From Mycobacterium persicum (lineage in GTDB: Bacteria > Actinomycetota > Actinomycetes > Mycobacteriales > Mycobacteriaceae), in assembly GCF_002086675.1 (NCBI RefSeq), contig NZ_MVIF01000025.1:1-60894 (forward strand): DNA of 60,894 bases, in the 5' to 3' direction. Each line of letters starts with the position of its first letter. Within the stretch, counting starts at the first letter, position 1. Shown piece by piece: positions 6,545-17,800 of this stretch. Made by a program: the position numbers and the translations under genes. Below the pieces are notes generated by a model. That model was given only the letters and a program-made list of their open reading frames with translations, searched no databases and was not told where the DNA came from.

Positions 6545-9500
6545 GTGGACGACACGTGTGCGGACCCGGTTGCGGTGATTGGCATGGCGTGCCGGCTACC
6601 GAAGGGCGTCGATTCGCCCGAAGCGTTATGGACGGCGCTGCTGCGCGGCGACGACTTGATTTCCGAAGTTCCCGCTGACCGTTGGGACGCCGACGAATAC
6701 TACGACCCGGAACCGGGGGTACCCGGCCGGTCGGTGTCGCGCTGGGGCGGCTTCCTCGACGACGTCGCCGGCTTCGATTCCGAGTTCTTCGGAATCGGCG
6801 AGCGCGAAGCGACCGCGATGGATCCCCAGCAACGCCTGCTGCTGGAGACCTCGTGGGAGGCGGTGGAACACGCCGGTTTGCCGCCCAAATCGCTGGCCGG
6901 CACGCTGACCGGGGTGTTCATCGGCATCGCCCACAGCGATTACGCACACGTCACCGCCGAAGCGGGTGCCCTGGAAGACGCGTACGGGTTCACCGGAATT
7001 CCGTTCAGCATGGCCTCCGGACGAGTTGCATACGCCCTGGGGCTGCGCGGGCCCGCGGTCAGCGTCGACACCGCCTGTTCGTCGAGTTTGTTTGCGGTGC
7101 ATATGGCTTGCCGCAGTCTCAACGACGGCGAGAGCGACCTGGCCCTGGCGGGTGGCTGCATGGTGATGTTGGAGCCGAGAATCGGCGCCTCCGCGTCGGC
7201 GCTGGGCATGCTGTCGCCGACCGGCCGCTGCCGCGCATTCGACGTGTCGGCAGACGGCTTCGTCCGTTCCGAGGGCTGCGCCGTAGTGCTGCTCAAGCGG
7301 CTTCGCGACGCGCTGCGCGACGGCGACCGGATCCTTGCGGTGCTGCGCGGCACCGCGACCAACCAGGACGGCCGCACCGAAAACATTTCGATTCCTTCGG
7401 CTCGGGCGCAGGCGCAGGTATATCGAGCGGCTTTGCGCGCGGCCGGTGTGGACCCCGCCACCGTCGGGATGGTGGAGGCGCACGGCACCGGCACCCCCGT
7501 CGGCGACCCGGTCGAATTCACAAGCTTGGCAAAGGTTTACGGGGTCGAGCGCTGCTGTGCGGTCGGCTCGGCCAAGAGCAATCTGGGCCACACCGAGGCC
7601 GCCTCCGGCGCGGTGGGGCTCGTCAAAGCGATCTTGTCGCTGCAGCATGGGGCGGTGCCGCCGATGCTGCACTTCACCCGGTTGCCCGACGAGGCGGCCG
7701 GCTTGAACACCAAATTGTTTGTGCCACAAGAAATTACATCCTGGCCCGAACAGGATGGCGCGCTGCCGAGACGGGCAGCGGTGTCGTCGTATGGGATGTC
7801 GGGCACCAACGTGCACGCCGTTGTGGAACAGGCTCCGGCCATCGCGACATGCCACCACCCGGCGGACTCGGCGGCGCCGTTGATGTTTGCGCTGTCGGCC
7901 ACGTCGGCCGAGGCGTTGCGCGGCAGTTCGCGCCGGCTGGCCGAATGGCTGGCCGGACGCCAGGACCAGGACCCGGCGGCGTTGTCGAATCTGGCCTACA
8001 CGTTGGCCCGCCGGCGCGGCCACCGGCCGGTCCGTACCGGAGTGCTCGCCCATAGCCGGTCCGAGCTGATCGAGCGCCTGCACCAGGTGGCCGCGGACGA
8101 ACGCCCCTGTCCTGCCGCAGTCGGCCACGACGACCGCGGCCCGGTGTGGGTGTTCTCGGGCCAGGGTTCGCAATGGACGGCGATGGGCGCCGAGCTGTTG
8201 ACCAGCGAACCGGTGTTCGCCTCGACCGTCGCCGCGCTTGAGGCGGTGATCGCCGCGGAATCCGGCTTTTCGGTCAGCGACGCGATGTCCGCCCCGCACA
8301 CCGTCACTGGCATCGACCGGGTCCAACCGACGCTGTTCGCCGTTCAGGTCGCTCTTGCGGCCACGATGTCGTCGTACGGAGTCCTTCCGGGCGCGGTGAT
8401 CGGCCATTCGCTCGGCGAGGTGGCGGCCGCCGTGGTCGCCGGGGCGCTGTCGCTGCACGACGGGGCGCGGGTGATCTGCCGCCGGTCGCGGCTGTGTCTG
8501 CGCGTCGCCGGTACCGGCGCGATGGCCGCGGTGGAATTGCCTGTCCAACGGGTACGCGAAGAACTCACCCGCCGCGGCGCCGCGGCCCGTGACGTCGTCG
8601 TCGCCGTGGTGGCCTCACCACAGTCCACCGTGATCGGCGGGGCGGCCCAGACGGTTCGCGACCTCGTCGCGCAGTGGCAGGAGCGCGAGGTGCTGGCCCG
8701 CGAGGTAGCCGTTGACGTGGCATCACACACCCCGCAAGTCGACCCGATCCTGCACCAGCTGGGTATGGATCTGGGCGACCTCACCCCGAGGAAACCGACC
8801 ATTCCTTACTACTCGGCAACGTCATTCGATCCGCGCGAACAACCGTTTTGCGATGCGCGTTATTGGGTCGACAACCTGCGTCATATGGTGCGTTTCGCCG
8901 CAGCGGTGCGAGCGGCACTGGAGGACGGACACCGGGTGTTCGCGGAGCTGTCACCGCACCCACTGCTGACGCGGGCCGTCGAGCAGACCGCTTGCGGCCT
9001 CGACATTCCGGTCGCCGCGGTGGCCGCCATGCGACGTGAGCAACCGATGCCATGGGGACTGCGTCCGGTGGTGATCGATCTGTACAGTGCCGGCGCCGCC
9101 GTGGACTTCGCGGTGCTTCATCCCCGCGGGCAGTTGGTCGACGCGCCGCTTCCGGTGTGGACACACCGTCGGATGCTGCTGAGCCCCGACCGGGTGGGCG
9201 GCTCTTCGCGCGTCAATACCGTTGCGGTGCACCCATTGTTGGGCGCACACGTGCGGTTGATGGAGGAGCCGCCGCGTCATGTGTGGCACGGCGAGGTCGG
9301 CACGGCGGCGCTGCCGTGGCTGCGCGACCACCAAATCCACGATGTGGCCGCGCTTCCGGGCGCGGCCTATTGCGAGATGGCATTGGCAGCGGCCCACACC
9401 CTCTTCGGCGAACAGTCGCAAGTGTGCGATATCCGCTTCGAGGAGATGCTGCTGCTGGACGAGCGGACCCCGATCGGCGCCGTCGCGTCGGTGCGGGAAC

Positions 9501-12500
9501 CCGGTGTCGCCGGCTTCGTCGTCCAGACCGAGCAGCAGAACCATAAGGTGCGACGAGCCAGCGCAGTACTGCGGGCGGCATCCGCGCAAGACCGGCCGCC
9601 CGCCCATGACGTGGCCGAGATACTGCGGGCTTATCGGTGCCGCCACGACGGTGAGGAGGTGCGAAAGCGGTTCGAGGAGCGCGGTATTCGGTTGAGTTCG
9701 GCTTTCGCGGGCCTGGCCGCCGCCCACGTCGCACCGCAGGCGGTCAGTGCCGTGCTCGCCGAGGTCGGCTTACCGAGTGTGATCCGCAGGCAGCAGGCCG
9801 ACTACGGGGTTCATCCCGCGTTGCTGGATGCGTGTTTCCAGTCGGTTGCGGCCCACCCAGCAGTCCGGCAGGTGGGCAATGGCGGCTTGCTGTTGCCGCT
9901 CGGTATGCACCGGCTGCGGGTCTACGCGTCCACCCGCAACGCCCGCTACTGCCACACGACAGTCACCGCCTACGGCACCAATGTCGAGGCCGACATCGAC
10001 GTCATGGACGAAGACGGGAGCGTGCTGCTGGTGGTGCGCGGCCTGCAGATGGGCACCGGGCTCTCGGAGAGCGCCGATCGCGATCGGCTGCTGGCCGAGC
10101 GATTGCTGACCATCGAATGGCGCGAGCGCGAACCGGCCGGCTGCGATGGTGTGAGTGCTGTCGACACCGGAAAGTGGCTGCTGGTCAGCATTTCCGATAC
10201 CGCCGATATGTTGGCGACCGAACTCACCGATGCGTTGAAGCGCTACGGTGCCGAATGCGCGACACTGTGCTGGCCCCGACAGGCAGAACCCGCTACCAAC
10301 CTCGAACGGTTGAGCAAGCAGCTCGACTGCGGCGGAGTCACCGGCGTGGTCGTGCTGGCGCCCGAACCTATGGGCGGTGACGATGCGCGAAGTCCGCGCC
10401 GCGGCAGCGAAAACGTCAAGCAGCTGGTACGCATCGCGCGCCGGCTACCCGAAGTCTCCGGTTCCGTCCCCCGGCTGTATGTGGTGACCCGCAACGCGCA
10501 GCGGGTCCGATCCGATGACTGCCCCAATCTGGAACAGGCCGGGTTACGTGGTCTGCTACGGGTGGTCGGCGCCGAACACCCGTACCTGCGCACCACGCAT
10601 ATCGATGTCGACGACCACACCGACGCCGAGCAGGTGGCGCGCCAACTGCTGGCGGGCTCCGACGAAGACGAGACCGCCTGGCGACAGGGACAATGGCTAA
10701 CCGCCCGATTGTGCCCGGCGCCGCTGCGGCCCGACGAGCGGGAAACCACCGTCGCCGACCACGACCGCCACGGGGTGCGCCTGCAGATCCGGACGCCCGG
10801 AGACCTGCGGACGATGGAAGTCGTGGCGACCGAGCGGATACCGCCCGGTCCGGGGGAGATCGAGGTCGCCGTGACCGCGTCCAGCGTCAACTTCGCCGAT
10901 GTCTTGATCGCCTTCGGCAGATACCCCGCCTTCGACGACCAGTCGCCGCAGTTCGGCGCGGATTTCGCCGGCGTGGTGACCGCCGTGGGTTCCGATGTCA
11001 CTGATCACCAGATCGGCGACCGCGTGGCCGGCATGTCATCGGCAGGGTGCTGGGGCTCGTTCATCACCTGCGATGCCCGACTGGCCACCACGCTGCCGCC
11101 TGGGCTCACCGACGGGCAGGCCGCCGCGGCGACCACCGCCCACGCCACCGCCTGGTACAGCCTGGTCGACCTGGCCCGCATCGAAGCCGGCGACAAGGTG
11201 CTGATCCACTCGGCCACCGGTGGAGTGGGACAGGCCGCGATTGCGATCGCGCGCTCCGCCGGTGCCGAGATCTTCGCCACCGCCGGCAGCCCCGAGCGTC
11301 GAGAGCTATTGCGCGACATGGGGATCGAGCATGTCTACGACTCGCGCGGCAGCGAGTTCGCCGACCAGATTCGCCGGGACACCGACGGCTACGGCGTCGA
11401 CGTCGTGCTCAACTCACTGACCGGCACCGCCCAGCGTGCCGGCCTTGCGCTGTTGTCTTTCGGCGGGCGATTCGTCGAGATCGGCAAGCGCGACATCTAC
11501 GACGACACCCGGCTCGCGCTGTTCACCCTGCGGCGCAACCTCACCTTCCACGCCGTCGACCTGGCACTGATGACGATCACCCACCCAGCCCGGATCCGGG
11601 ATCTGCTGACCACGGTCTACCGGCTGGTCGCCGACGGCGCGTTGCCGATGCCGAAGCGCACACATTATCCGGTTACCCAGGCCGCCAACGCGATCCGGAT
11701 AATGAGCGCCGCCGGGCATACCGGCAAACTTGTCCTCGACATCCCGCACACCGGGCGCAGCACCGTTGTGCTCCCGCCCGAACAGATCCCGGTCTTCCGG
11801 CCCGACGGCTCCTACATCATCACCGGGGGCCTCGGTGGCCTCGGGTTGTTCCTGGCGGAGCAGATGGCCGCCGCCGGCGCCGGCCGCATCGTGCTCAACT
11901 CGCGTGCCCAGCCGAATCAAAAGGCCCGGGAGACAATCGATCTGGTCAAGGCCACCGGGTCGGACGTGGTGGTCGAGTGCGGCGATATCGCCCAGCCCGC
12001 AACCGCGGGCCGGTTGGTGGCAACCGCAACAGCGACCGGGCTGCCGGTGCGCGGGGTGCTGCACGCAGCCGCAGTCGTCGAAGATGCCACCCTGGCCAAC
12101 GTCACCGATGAGCTGATCGAGCGGGATTGGCGGCCGAAGGTCCACGGTGCCTGGCACCTGCACCAGGCGACCGCCACCCAACCACTGGATTGGTTCGCCG
12201 TGTTCTCGTCGGCAGCTGCCCTACTGGGCTCACCCGGTCAGGGCGCCTATGCGGCGGCCAACAGCTGGCTTGACGCCTTCGTCCAGTGGCGGCGAGCTCG
12301 TGGCCTGCCGGCGACCGCGATCGCCTGGGGCCCGTGGGCCGAGGTCGGCCGGGGTGCACACCTCGCCGAGAACGGCGAGACCACGATGATCGCTCCCGAC
12401 GAGGGCGCTTACGCGTTCGAGGCGTTGCTTCGACACACCCGCGCCTACAGCGGTTATGTCCCGGTCGTCGGATCACCCTGGCTGACGGCCCTGGCCGCAC

Positions 12501-12832
12501 GCAGCAGGTTTGCCGAGGGTTTCCACTCCGCTATCCGGAATCGGCCTGGTGAAAGCACATTCCGTGCGGAGCTGCTGGAACTGGCGCACGAAGAGTGGCC
12601 GGGACGGCTTCGAAGACTGATATCCGAACAAATCGCTGCGATTTTGCGTCGCAGTGTCGATCCGGATCGCCCGCTTTCCGAATACGGGCTGGATTCGCTG
12701 GGCAATCTGGAGCTGCGGACCCGTATAGAAACCGAGGTCGGGATACGCTGCAGCCCCACCGATGTCACCACGGTTCGCGATTTCGCGGATTACCTGTGTG
12801 AAAAGCTGGCCGTCAAAGAAACGATCCGGTGA
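6545..12832 (+). CDS. pks5: Type I iterative polyketide synthase Pks5 (LOS acyl chain)
   Basis: A 2095-residue MAS-like synthase with the full reducing set in order: ketosynthase (active Cys178 in VDTACSSS, followed by HGTGT and NLGHTEAA motifs), acyltransferase (Ser622 in GHSLGE), dehydratase (His929 in [20 protein letters not shown]), enoylreductase (NADPH loop [12 protein letters not shown] near 1554), ketoreductase (TGGLGGLG near 1757) and acyl carrier protein (Ser2051 in [12 protein letters not shown]). It would extend a starter with methylmalonyl-CoA to a methyl-branched fatty acid, as known for the LOS chains of other mycobacteria. The open frame reaches back to 6455, but GTG 6545 follows a strong GGGGAGGTGG site and begins at the usual N-terminus. 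PapA4 follows 65 bases later. A second, closely similar synthase lies at 20856-27146. Confidence 0.95.
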   Translation: MDDTCADPVAVIGMACRLPKGVDSPEALWTALLRGDDLISEVPADRWDADEYYDPEPGVPGRSVSRWGGFLDDVAGFDSEFFGIGEREATAMDPQQRLLLETSWEAVEHAGLPPKSLAGTLTGVFIGIAHSDYAHVTAEAGALEDAYGFTGIPFSMASGRVAYALGLRGPAVSVDTACSSSLFAVHMACRSLNDGESDLALAGGCMVMLEPRIGASASALGMLSPTGRCRAFDVSADGFVRSEGCAVVLLKRLRDALRDGDRILAVLRGTATNQDGRTENISIPSARAQAQVYRAALRAAGVDPATVGMVEAHGTGTPVGDPVEFTSLAKVYGVERCCAVGSAKSNLGHTEAASGAVGLVKAILSLQHGAVPPMLHFTRLPDEAAGLNTKLFVPQEITSWPEQDGALPRRAAVSSYGMSGTNVHAVVEQAPAIATCHHPADSAAPLMFALSATSAEALRGSSRRLAEWLAGRQDQDPAALSNLAYTLARRRGHRPVRTGVLAHSRSELIERLHQVAADERPCPAAVGHDDRGPVWVFSGQGSQWTAMGAELLTSEPVFASTVAALEAVIAAESGFSVSDAMSAPHTVTGIDRVQPTLFAVQVALAATMSSYGVLPGAVIGHSLGEVAAAVVAGALSLHDGARVICRRSRLCLRVAGTGAMAAVELPVQRVREELTRRGAAARDVVVAVVASPQSTVIGGAAQTVRDLVAQWQEREVLAREVAVDVASHTPQVDPILHQLGMDLGDLTPRKPTIPYYSATSFDPREQPFCDARYWVDNLRHMVRFAAAVRAALEDGHRVFAELSPHPLLTRAVEQTACGLDIPVAAVAAMRREQPMPWGLRPVVIDLYSAGAAVDFAVLHPRGQLVDAPLPVWTHRRMLLSPDRVGGSSRVNTVAVHPLLGAHVRLMEEPPRHVWHGEVGTAALPWLRDHQIHDVAALPGAAYCEMALAAAHTLFGEQSQVCDIRFEEMLLLDERTPIGAVASVREPGVAGFVVQTEQQNHKVRRASAVLRAASAQDRPPAHDVAEILRAYRCRHDGEEVRKRFEERGIRLSSAFAGLAAAHVAPQAVSAVLAEVGLPSVIRRQQADYGVHPALLDACFQSVAAHPAVRQVGNGGLLLPLGMHRLRVYASTRNARYCHTTVTAYGTNVEADIDVMDEDGSVLLVVRGLQMGTGLSESADRDRLLAERLLTIEWREREPAGCDGVSAVDTGKWLLVSISDTADMLATELTDALKRYGAECATLCWPRQAEPATNLERLSKQLDCGGVTGVVVLAPEPMGGDDARSPRRGSENVKQLVRIARRLPEVSGSVPRLYVVTRNAQRVRSDDCPNLEQAGLRGLLRVVGAEHPYLRTTHIDVDDHTDAEQVARQLLAGSDEDETAWRQGQWLTARLCPAPLRPDERETTVADHDRHGVRLQIRTPGDLRTMEVVATERIPPGPGEIEVAVTASSVNFADVLIAFGRYPAFDDQSPQFGADFAGVVTAVGSDVTDHQIGDRVAGMSSAGCWGSFITCDARLATTLPPGLTDGQAAAATTAHATAWYSLVDLARIEAGDKVLIHSATGGVGQAAIAIARSAGAEIFATAGSPERRELLRDMGIEHVYDSRGSEFADQIRRDTDGYGVDVVLNSLTGTAQRAGLALLSFGGRFVEIGKRDIYDDTRLALFTLRRNLTFHAVDLALMTITHPARIRDLLTTVYRLVADGALPMPKRTHYPVTQAANAIRIMSAAGHTGKLVLDIPHTGRSTVVLPPEQIPVFRPDGSYIITGGLGGLGLFLAEQMAAAGAGRIVLNSRAQPNQKARETIDLVKATGSDVVVECGDIAQPATAGRLVATATATGLPVRGVLHAAAVVEDATLANVTDELIERDWRPKVHGAWHLHQATATQPLDWFAVFSSAAALLGSPGQGAYAAANSWLDAFVQWRRARGLPATAIAWGPWAEVGRGAHLAENGETTMIAPDEGAYAFEALLRHTRAYSGYVPVVGSPWLTALAARSRFAEGFHSAIRNRPGESTFRAELLELAHEEWPGRLRRLISEQIAAILRRSVDPDRPLSEYGLDSLGNLELRTRIETEVGIRCSPTDVTTVRDFADYLCEKLAVKETIR

Positions 12833-12897
12833 CGATGTGCGGCATATTCGATGACATGAAATATCCTGGGACCGGGCGTTGAGCCAAAGGAGTTCAA

Positions 12898-14373
12898 TTG
12901 GTTGTCGTGGGCAATCTCGGTCTGGATAACGTCAGGAATTGGCTGCCCGAGCCGGGTGTTGTCTGGCTGTGGCAGCCGTCGCCGGCGACTGTGGCGAACG
13001 CCCGGGACGCACCGATCAGCGCCGTGCCGCCGAGCTACATACAGGCCCGGCATCTGCGCAGGTTTGCTGAGCAAACGGCCAAGGGCCTCGACATGTCACG
13101 GCTTTTGGTCATTGCCTTCGATATGCTCGGTCACTGCGATATCCGCACGATGACCTACGTCATCAACGCCCACCTTCGTCGCCATGACACCTATCGCAGC
13201 AGGTTTGCGATCAGCGGCGCGCGTCAGATAGTCCGCCACACCATGACCGATCCCGGTGCTATCGAAATGCAACCGGTTGAGCGCGGTGTGATGACGCCGA
13301 ACCAATGGCAGGAATACATCTTGAGCACCCCGAGTCCCCTGGATTGGGATTGCTTCAGATTCGGCGTGATCCAGCATGACGACCACTTCACCGTCTGCAT
13401 CAGCATTGACCACATACATTTCGATGCGACATTTCTCGGCACCATCTTCTTGGAGATCCGCGAGATGTACAACACTCTCATGGACGGCGGTGAGCCTATT
13501 CCGTTGTCGAAGGCCGGCAGCTACGCCGAATACTGCCTGCGCGAGCACGCATACACCTCCGCGTTGACATTAGATTCGCCGGAGGTACGTCAATGGATCG
13601 AATTCCTGGAAAACAACGACGGATCCTTCCCCGCCTTCCCACTGCCGCTGGGCGACACGTCGCGGCTCACGGCGGGCGAGGTGCTTTCCCTGCAGCTGCT
13701 GGATGCCCACCAGACCGCCGATTTCGAGGCCGCGTGCACCCGGGCCGGCGTCAGGTTCAGCGGCGGAGTCTTCGCGTGCGCCGCCCTCACCGAATACGAA
13801 CTCGCCGGTGCGGAGACCTATTACGCGGTCACGCCCACCGGCACCCGAAGCACGCCGGCGGAGTTTGTCACCAGCGGATGGTTCATCGGCCACCTTCCGC
13901 TTGCCGTGCCGGTCGGGGACTCGTTCGGTGAGACCGCGCGCGGCGCACAAGCCGCTTTCGACTCGCGCGCCCACCTGGCCAGAGTGCCGTTCGAACGCGT
14001 GCTGGAGCTGGCGCCCCGGCTCGCGGCGCCGCTGTCGCGAGGATGCTTTCCCATGCTGTCGTTCCTCGACGCCGGGGTACCGCCGCTTTCCGCGGTGTTC
14101 GCGCCACATATCCGAACAGCGAATACCAGGGTCTTCAGTGACGGTCGCATCGCGGCCCGGGTGTGCATGTGGGTCAATCGATTCCACGAAGAGACCACGG
14201 TAACGGCATCCTTCCCGGATAGTCCGATCGCCCACGAGTCGGTGCGGCGCTACCTGGAGGCCATGAAATCGGTGTATGTGCGCGTTGCCGAGGGCCGCGG
14301 CGATGTCCGGCAACGTCGTGCCACCGCGCTCAGCTTCAGTGGCAACGGAAATGACGGCCTGTTCCCCGGTTGA
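12898..14373 (+). CDS. papA4: PapA-family acyltransferase, PapA4-like (LOS acylation)
   Basis: A 491-residue member of the polyketide-associated protein family, which moves acyl chains from a synthase or CoA to a hydroxyl of a glycolipid. The catalytic HXXXD motif is present as H172-I-H-F-D176 in SIDHIHFDATFLG. The N-terminus (WLPEPGVVWLWQPSPAT and SYIQARHLRRF) is typical of the trehalose-acylating PapA group. It starts with TTG at 12898, five bases after AAAGGAG. It lies directly downstream of pks5 on the same strand, so it is probably co-transcribed and transfers the Pks5 product to the trehalose core of the LOS. Naming it PapA4 rather than PapA3 rests on the M. tuberculosis neighbour order (papA4 next to pks5). 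Confidence 0.9.
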   Translation: MVVVGNLGLDNVRNWLPEPGVVWLWQPSPATVANARDAPISAVPPSYIQARHLRRFAEQTAKGLDMSRLLVIAFDMLGHCDIRTMTYVINAHLRRHDTYRSRFAISGARQIVRHTMTDPGAIEMQPVERGVMTPNQWQEYILSTPSPLDWDCFRFGVIQHDDHFTVCISIDHIHFDATFLGTIFLEIREMYNTLMDGGEPIPLSKAGSYAEYCLREHAYTSALTLDSPEVRQWIEFLENNDGSFPAFPLPLGDTSRLTAGEVLSLQLLDAHQTADFEAACTRAGVRFSGGVFACAALTEYELAGAETYYAVTPTGTRSTPAEFVTSGWFIGHLPLAVPVGDSFGETARGAQAAFDSRAHLARVPFERVLELAPRLAAPLSRGCFPMLSFLDAGVPPLSAVFAPHIRTANTRVFSDGRIAARVCMWVNRFHEETTVTASFPDSPIAHESVRRYLEAMKSVYVRVAEGRGDVRQRRATALSFSGNGNDGLFPG

Positions 14374-14695
14374 TGGGCGTCGGAGTGAGCGGTGCCCGGA
14401 CCGCGGCCTCGCCGAGTGGCCCAGACGCCGGGGCAATGCGCTGTTTACTGTCAAGTCAATAGCCGGGGTGTGCTGCCGGATTACCCGAGAACAGCCGACT
14501 TTCTGCACTTCGGACAAAAAACTTTTGTACGTTGGCACGATTTTTCCACGGGCCGAAGATCAACGGGCTACCCTGTGGTGCACTAGCAGAATTGAGGATG
14601 CCCGGCCGTTGCGGACCGAGATGTTGGGGGGCTGAGTCGACGTGCGATGCCCCCGGACCGGGCGCCTGAACACCACCGAAAAGAGGTGGCTGGAC
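14374..14695. other. Intergenic region upstream of mmpL12
   Basis: No gene of known type in this stretch. It holds the promoter module at 14523-14574 and a leader that resembles the second pks5 leader (for example GTGCGATGCCCC near 14642 against GTGCACGATGCGCC upstream of the synthase). Confidence 0.5.
14523..14574 (+). promoter_or_regulatory. Promoter module A upstream of mmpL12
   Basis: TTTTGTACGT (14523-14532), then GCAC, TTTT and CCAC blocks, then GGGC-TACCCT with TACCCT (14569-14574) as the -10 box. The first block begins exactly 46 bases before the -10 box, the same spacing as in the module at 20678-20729. The shared upstream block is probably an activator or nucleoid-protein site; the regulator is unknown. 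Confidence 0.6.
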
Positions 14696-14827
14696 GTGAA
14701 TAGAACCGCTGCCAATCCAGTCACTTTCGTCAGCCCACGCGACCAGTTGTCGGCGGTGCACTCTGCGGATCGGCTTGACGGGCTTTATCGGCCGAACCGC
14801 TGTGGCGTGGAAGGGTGTCGCGACTGA
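14696..14827 (+). CDS. Candidate 43-residue ORF coupled to mmpL12
   Basis: GTG at 14696 follows GAGGTGG by six bases and opens a frame (VNRTAANPVTFVSPRDQLSA...) whose TGA at 14825-14827 overlaps the ATG of mmpL12 (TGATG). The ribosome site and first codons (AAAAGAGGTGG...GTGAATAGAACC) resemble those of the second pks5 (AAAAGAAGAGGTGA...GTGAACGAACC). It may be a captured pks 5' end that now delivers ribosomes to mmpL12, rather than a functional peptide. No known domain. Confidence 0.4.
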   Translation: MNRTAANPVTFVSPRDQLSAVHSADRLDGLYRPNRCGVEGCRD

Positions 14828-17800
14828 TGAGCGATTCGGAAGCAGCCCGCCCCGGCGGAGTTTTCGACCGACTCGGCCAATTGGTCGTTCGGGCTCCGGC
14901 GCTGGTCATCGCATTCTGGATTGCGCTGGCAGCGGTGCTCGCTGTGACTTTCCCGCCGCTGATGGAAGTAGCCGGTAAGGCCGGCGGAGACGCTTTGCCC
15001 GATGATGCCCCGACGATGGTCACCGGCAAAGAGATGGGCAAGGCCTTCGGCGACAGCGGCAAAGGCTCGCAGTTGTTGGTGATCCTGACCGACGAAAACG
15101 GGCTGAGTCCCGCCGACCTAGAGACTTACCACACGCTGGTCGACAGGCTGCGCCAGGCAGACCTGTCGGTTCAGGACTTCATCAGCACGCCCGGCTTGCA
15201 CGACGTTTTGTCGAGCAAGGACAACAAAGCCTGGAACGTGCCGGTGATGTTCCAGACCGACCCGCAGGACCCAGCCACTATCGCGGGGTACAACAAGACC
15301 CGAGAGATCGTTAGCCAGACCCTCGCCGGTTCGACACTGACCGCCAACTATGCCGGCGGTCTGGTCACCATGTCCGACCTCACCGCCATCGGTCAGGAAG
15401 ACGCACATCTGATCGAAATCGGCACCGCGGTCAGCGTGCTGATCATCCTGCTGATCATCTACCGAAACGTGGTCACCATGTTGGTGCCGCTGGCCACCAT
15501 CGGTATCTCTATGGGGACCGCCCAAGGCACGTTGTCCGCGCTGGCAACAATCGGTCTGGACGTGCAAACGCAGACGATCATTTTCATGAGCGCGGTAATG
15601 ATCGGTGCCGGAACGGATTATGCCGTCTTTCTGATCAGCCGATATCACGACTATGTGCGGCAAGGCTTGGCTTCGGATCTGGCTGTCCAGAGAGCGTTGA
15701 TGTCGATCGGCAAAGTGATCGCGGCGTCGGCGGCGACCGTGGCGGTCACATTCATCGTGATGGTCTTCTGCAAATTGCCGGTCTTTTCCACGGTGGGCCC
15801 GGCGATTTCGGTATCGATCGTCGTCAGCTTCGTGGCTGCGGTGAGCCTGCTGCCTGCCATTCTGGTGCTGATCGGGCGCCGCGGCTGGATCAAGCCCAGA
15901 CGCGACCTTACCCATCGCTTGTGGAGGCGCACGGGAACACGGATCGTACGGCGGCCCCGGATCCATCTGGTCGCCAGTCTCGTCGTGTTGGCAGTCCTGG
16001 CGGGATCCAGCTTCTTGGTGCGCTTCAATTACGACGATCTGAAGGCATTGCCGTCCGACGTCACCAGTGTCGCGGGATACGAGGCCATGAGTCGCCACTT
16101 CCCGCAGAACATGATGACGCCGATGATGCTCTTCATTAAGTCACCGCGTGACTTGCGGAACCCGAGCGCGCTCGCCGATCTCGAGATGATGTCGCACCGG
16201 ATCAGCCAACTACCCGACATCACCGCGATACGCGGGTTGACCCGGCCCAACGGCGAACCGCTGCAGCAGACGAAGGTGTCCTATCAGGCCGGCGAGGTGG
16301 GCGGCAAACTCGACGAGGCCGGGGATGCGATCAGGGACCATGGCAGCGACTTGGACAGGCTGGTCAACGGCTCCAACGATTTGGCCGGCGCCCTGGCTCA
16401 GGTGCGCGACCAGGTCACTCAAGCCGTCGGCAGCGCCGGCACGCTGGTGAGCGTCCTTACCACGATGAAGCAACTGATGGGCGGCGACAAGACGCTCAAC
16501 GACCTCGACAGGACGGCCAAGCTGGTGGGCCGCATGCGGGCGCTCGGCGACGCCCTTAGCGCCAACATGGTGGATGTGGCGAATACCGTCGCCTGGGCCA
16601 GTCCGCTGCTGAAGGCGCTGAACTCGAGTCCGACCTGCAATGCCGACCCGGCCTGTGCGGCCTCGCGGAGCCAGCTGCAGGCGCTGGTCCAAGCACAGAC
16701 CAGCGGAACCCTCAACAGCATCACCGATCTGGCTCGCAGCCTGCAGCAAACGAAAGAGGTGCAGACCGTCAGCCAGACGATCGACAAGCTGCAGCAAAAC
16801 CTGAACCAAGCGGTCAGTACGTTGCGGTCGATCGACGGACTGCAGAACCGGCTGAATCAGATGCAGCAGGGCGCCAATGCCCTCGCGCAAGGCAGCCGTG
16901 CGGTCGCCGACGGCGTTGCCGCACTGGTCGACCAGACCAAGAAGATGGGCAGTGGACTCGACGAGGCGTCGGCCTTTCTGTTGGGCCTCAAGCACGACGC
17001 CGAACGACCGTCCATGGCCGGCTTCAATGTCCCGCCGCAGGTGCTGGCCGCCGACGAGTTCAAGAAGGCCGCGCAGATTTTCATATCCAGCGACGGGCAC
17101 GCGGCACGGTACCTGATCCAAAGCTCGCTCAATCCGTTCACCACCCAGGCCATGGATCAGGTGAATACGATCCTGTCGGCGGCGCGGTCCTCACAACCGA
17201 ATACCGAGTTGTCGGACGCGACGATATCGTTGGCAGGTATTCCGACCGGGCTGGCAGATACTCGGGACTATTACAATAGTGACATCAATTTCATCGTGTT
17301 GGCCACGATCGTTATCGTCTTCTTGATCCTGGTCATGCTGCTACGAGCGATTATTGCGCCGCTATACCTCATCGGTTCGGTCCTGGTTTCCTTTTTCGCG
17401 GCCCTGGGCCTGGGTGTCATCGTTTTCCAGCTGATACTCGGCAAAGAATTACATTGGAGCCTGCCCGGGCTGTCATTCATTCTGTTGGTTGCGGTTGGCG
17501 CTGACTACAACATGCTGCTGATCTCGCGTATCCGTGACGAATCACCCCATGGCGTGCGGGTCGGTGTTATTCGCACAGTCGGTTCGACGGGCGGGGTGAT
17601 CACCTCCGCCGGCCTCATTTTCGCCGCGTCGATGTTCGGCCTGCTGGCCGCCACCATCAGCACCATGGTGGAAGCCGGCTTCATTATCGGCGCCGGGATC
17701 TTGATCGACACTTTCATCGTTCGCACCGTCACCGTGCCGGCGTTGGCTGCGCTGATCGGCCAGGCCAACTGGTGGCCGTCGAAGCTCGCTACATCTAGCA

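Noticed and set aside
6626..8548. 640-codon open frame on the minus strand
   Set aside because: It lies opposite the pks5 ketosynthase/acyltransferase coding region, is Arg/Gly/His-rich and has no domain; long antisense frames are expected in high-GC genes.
15118..16098. 326-codon minus-strand frame
   Set aside because: Antisense of mmpL12; composition His/Arg/Gln/Asp-rich without domain signal.
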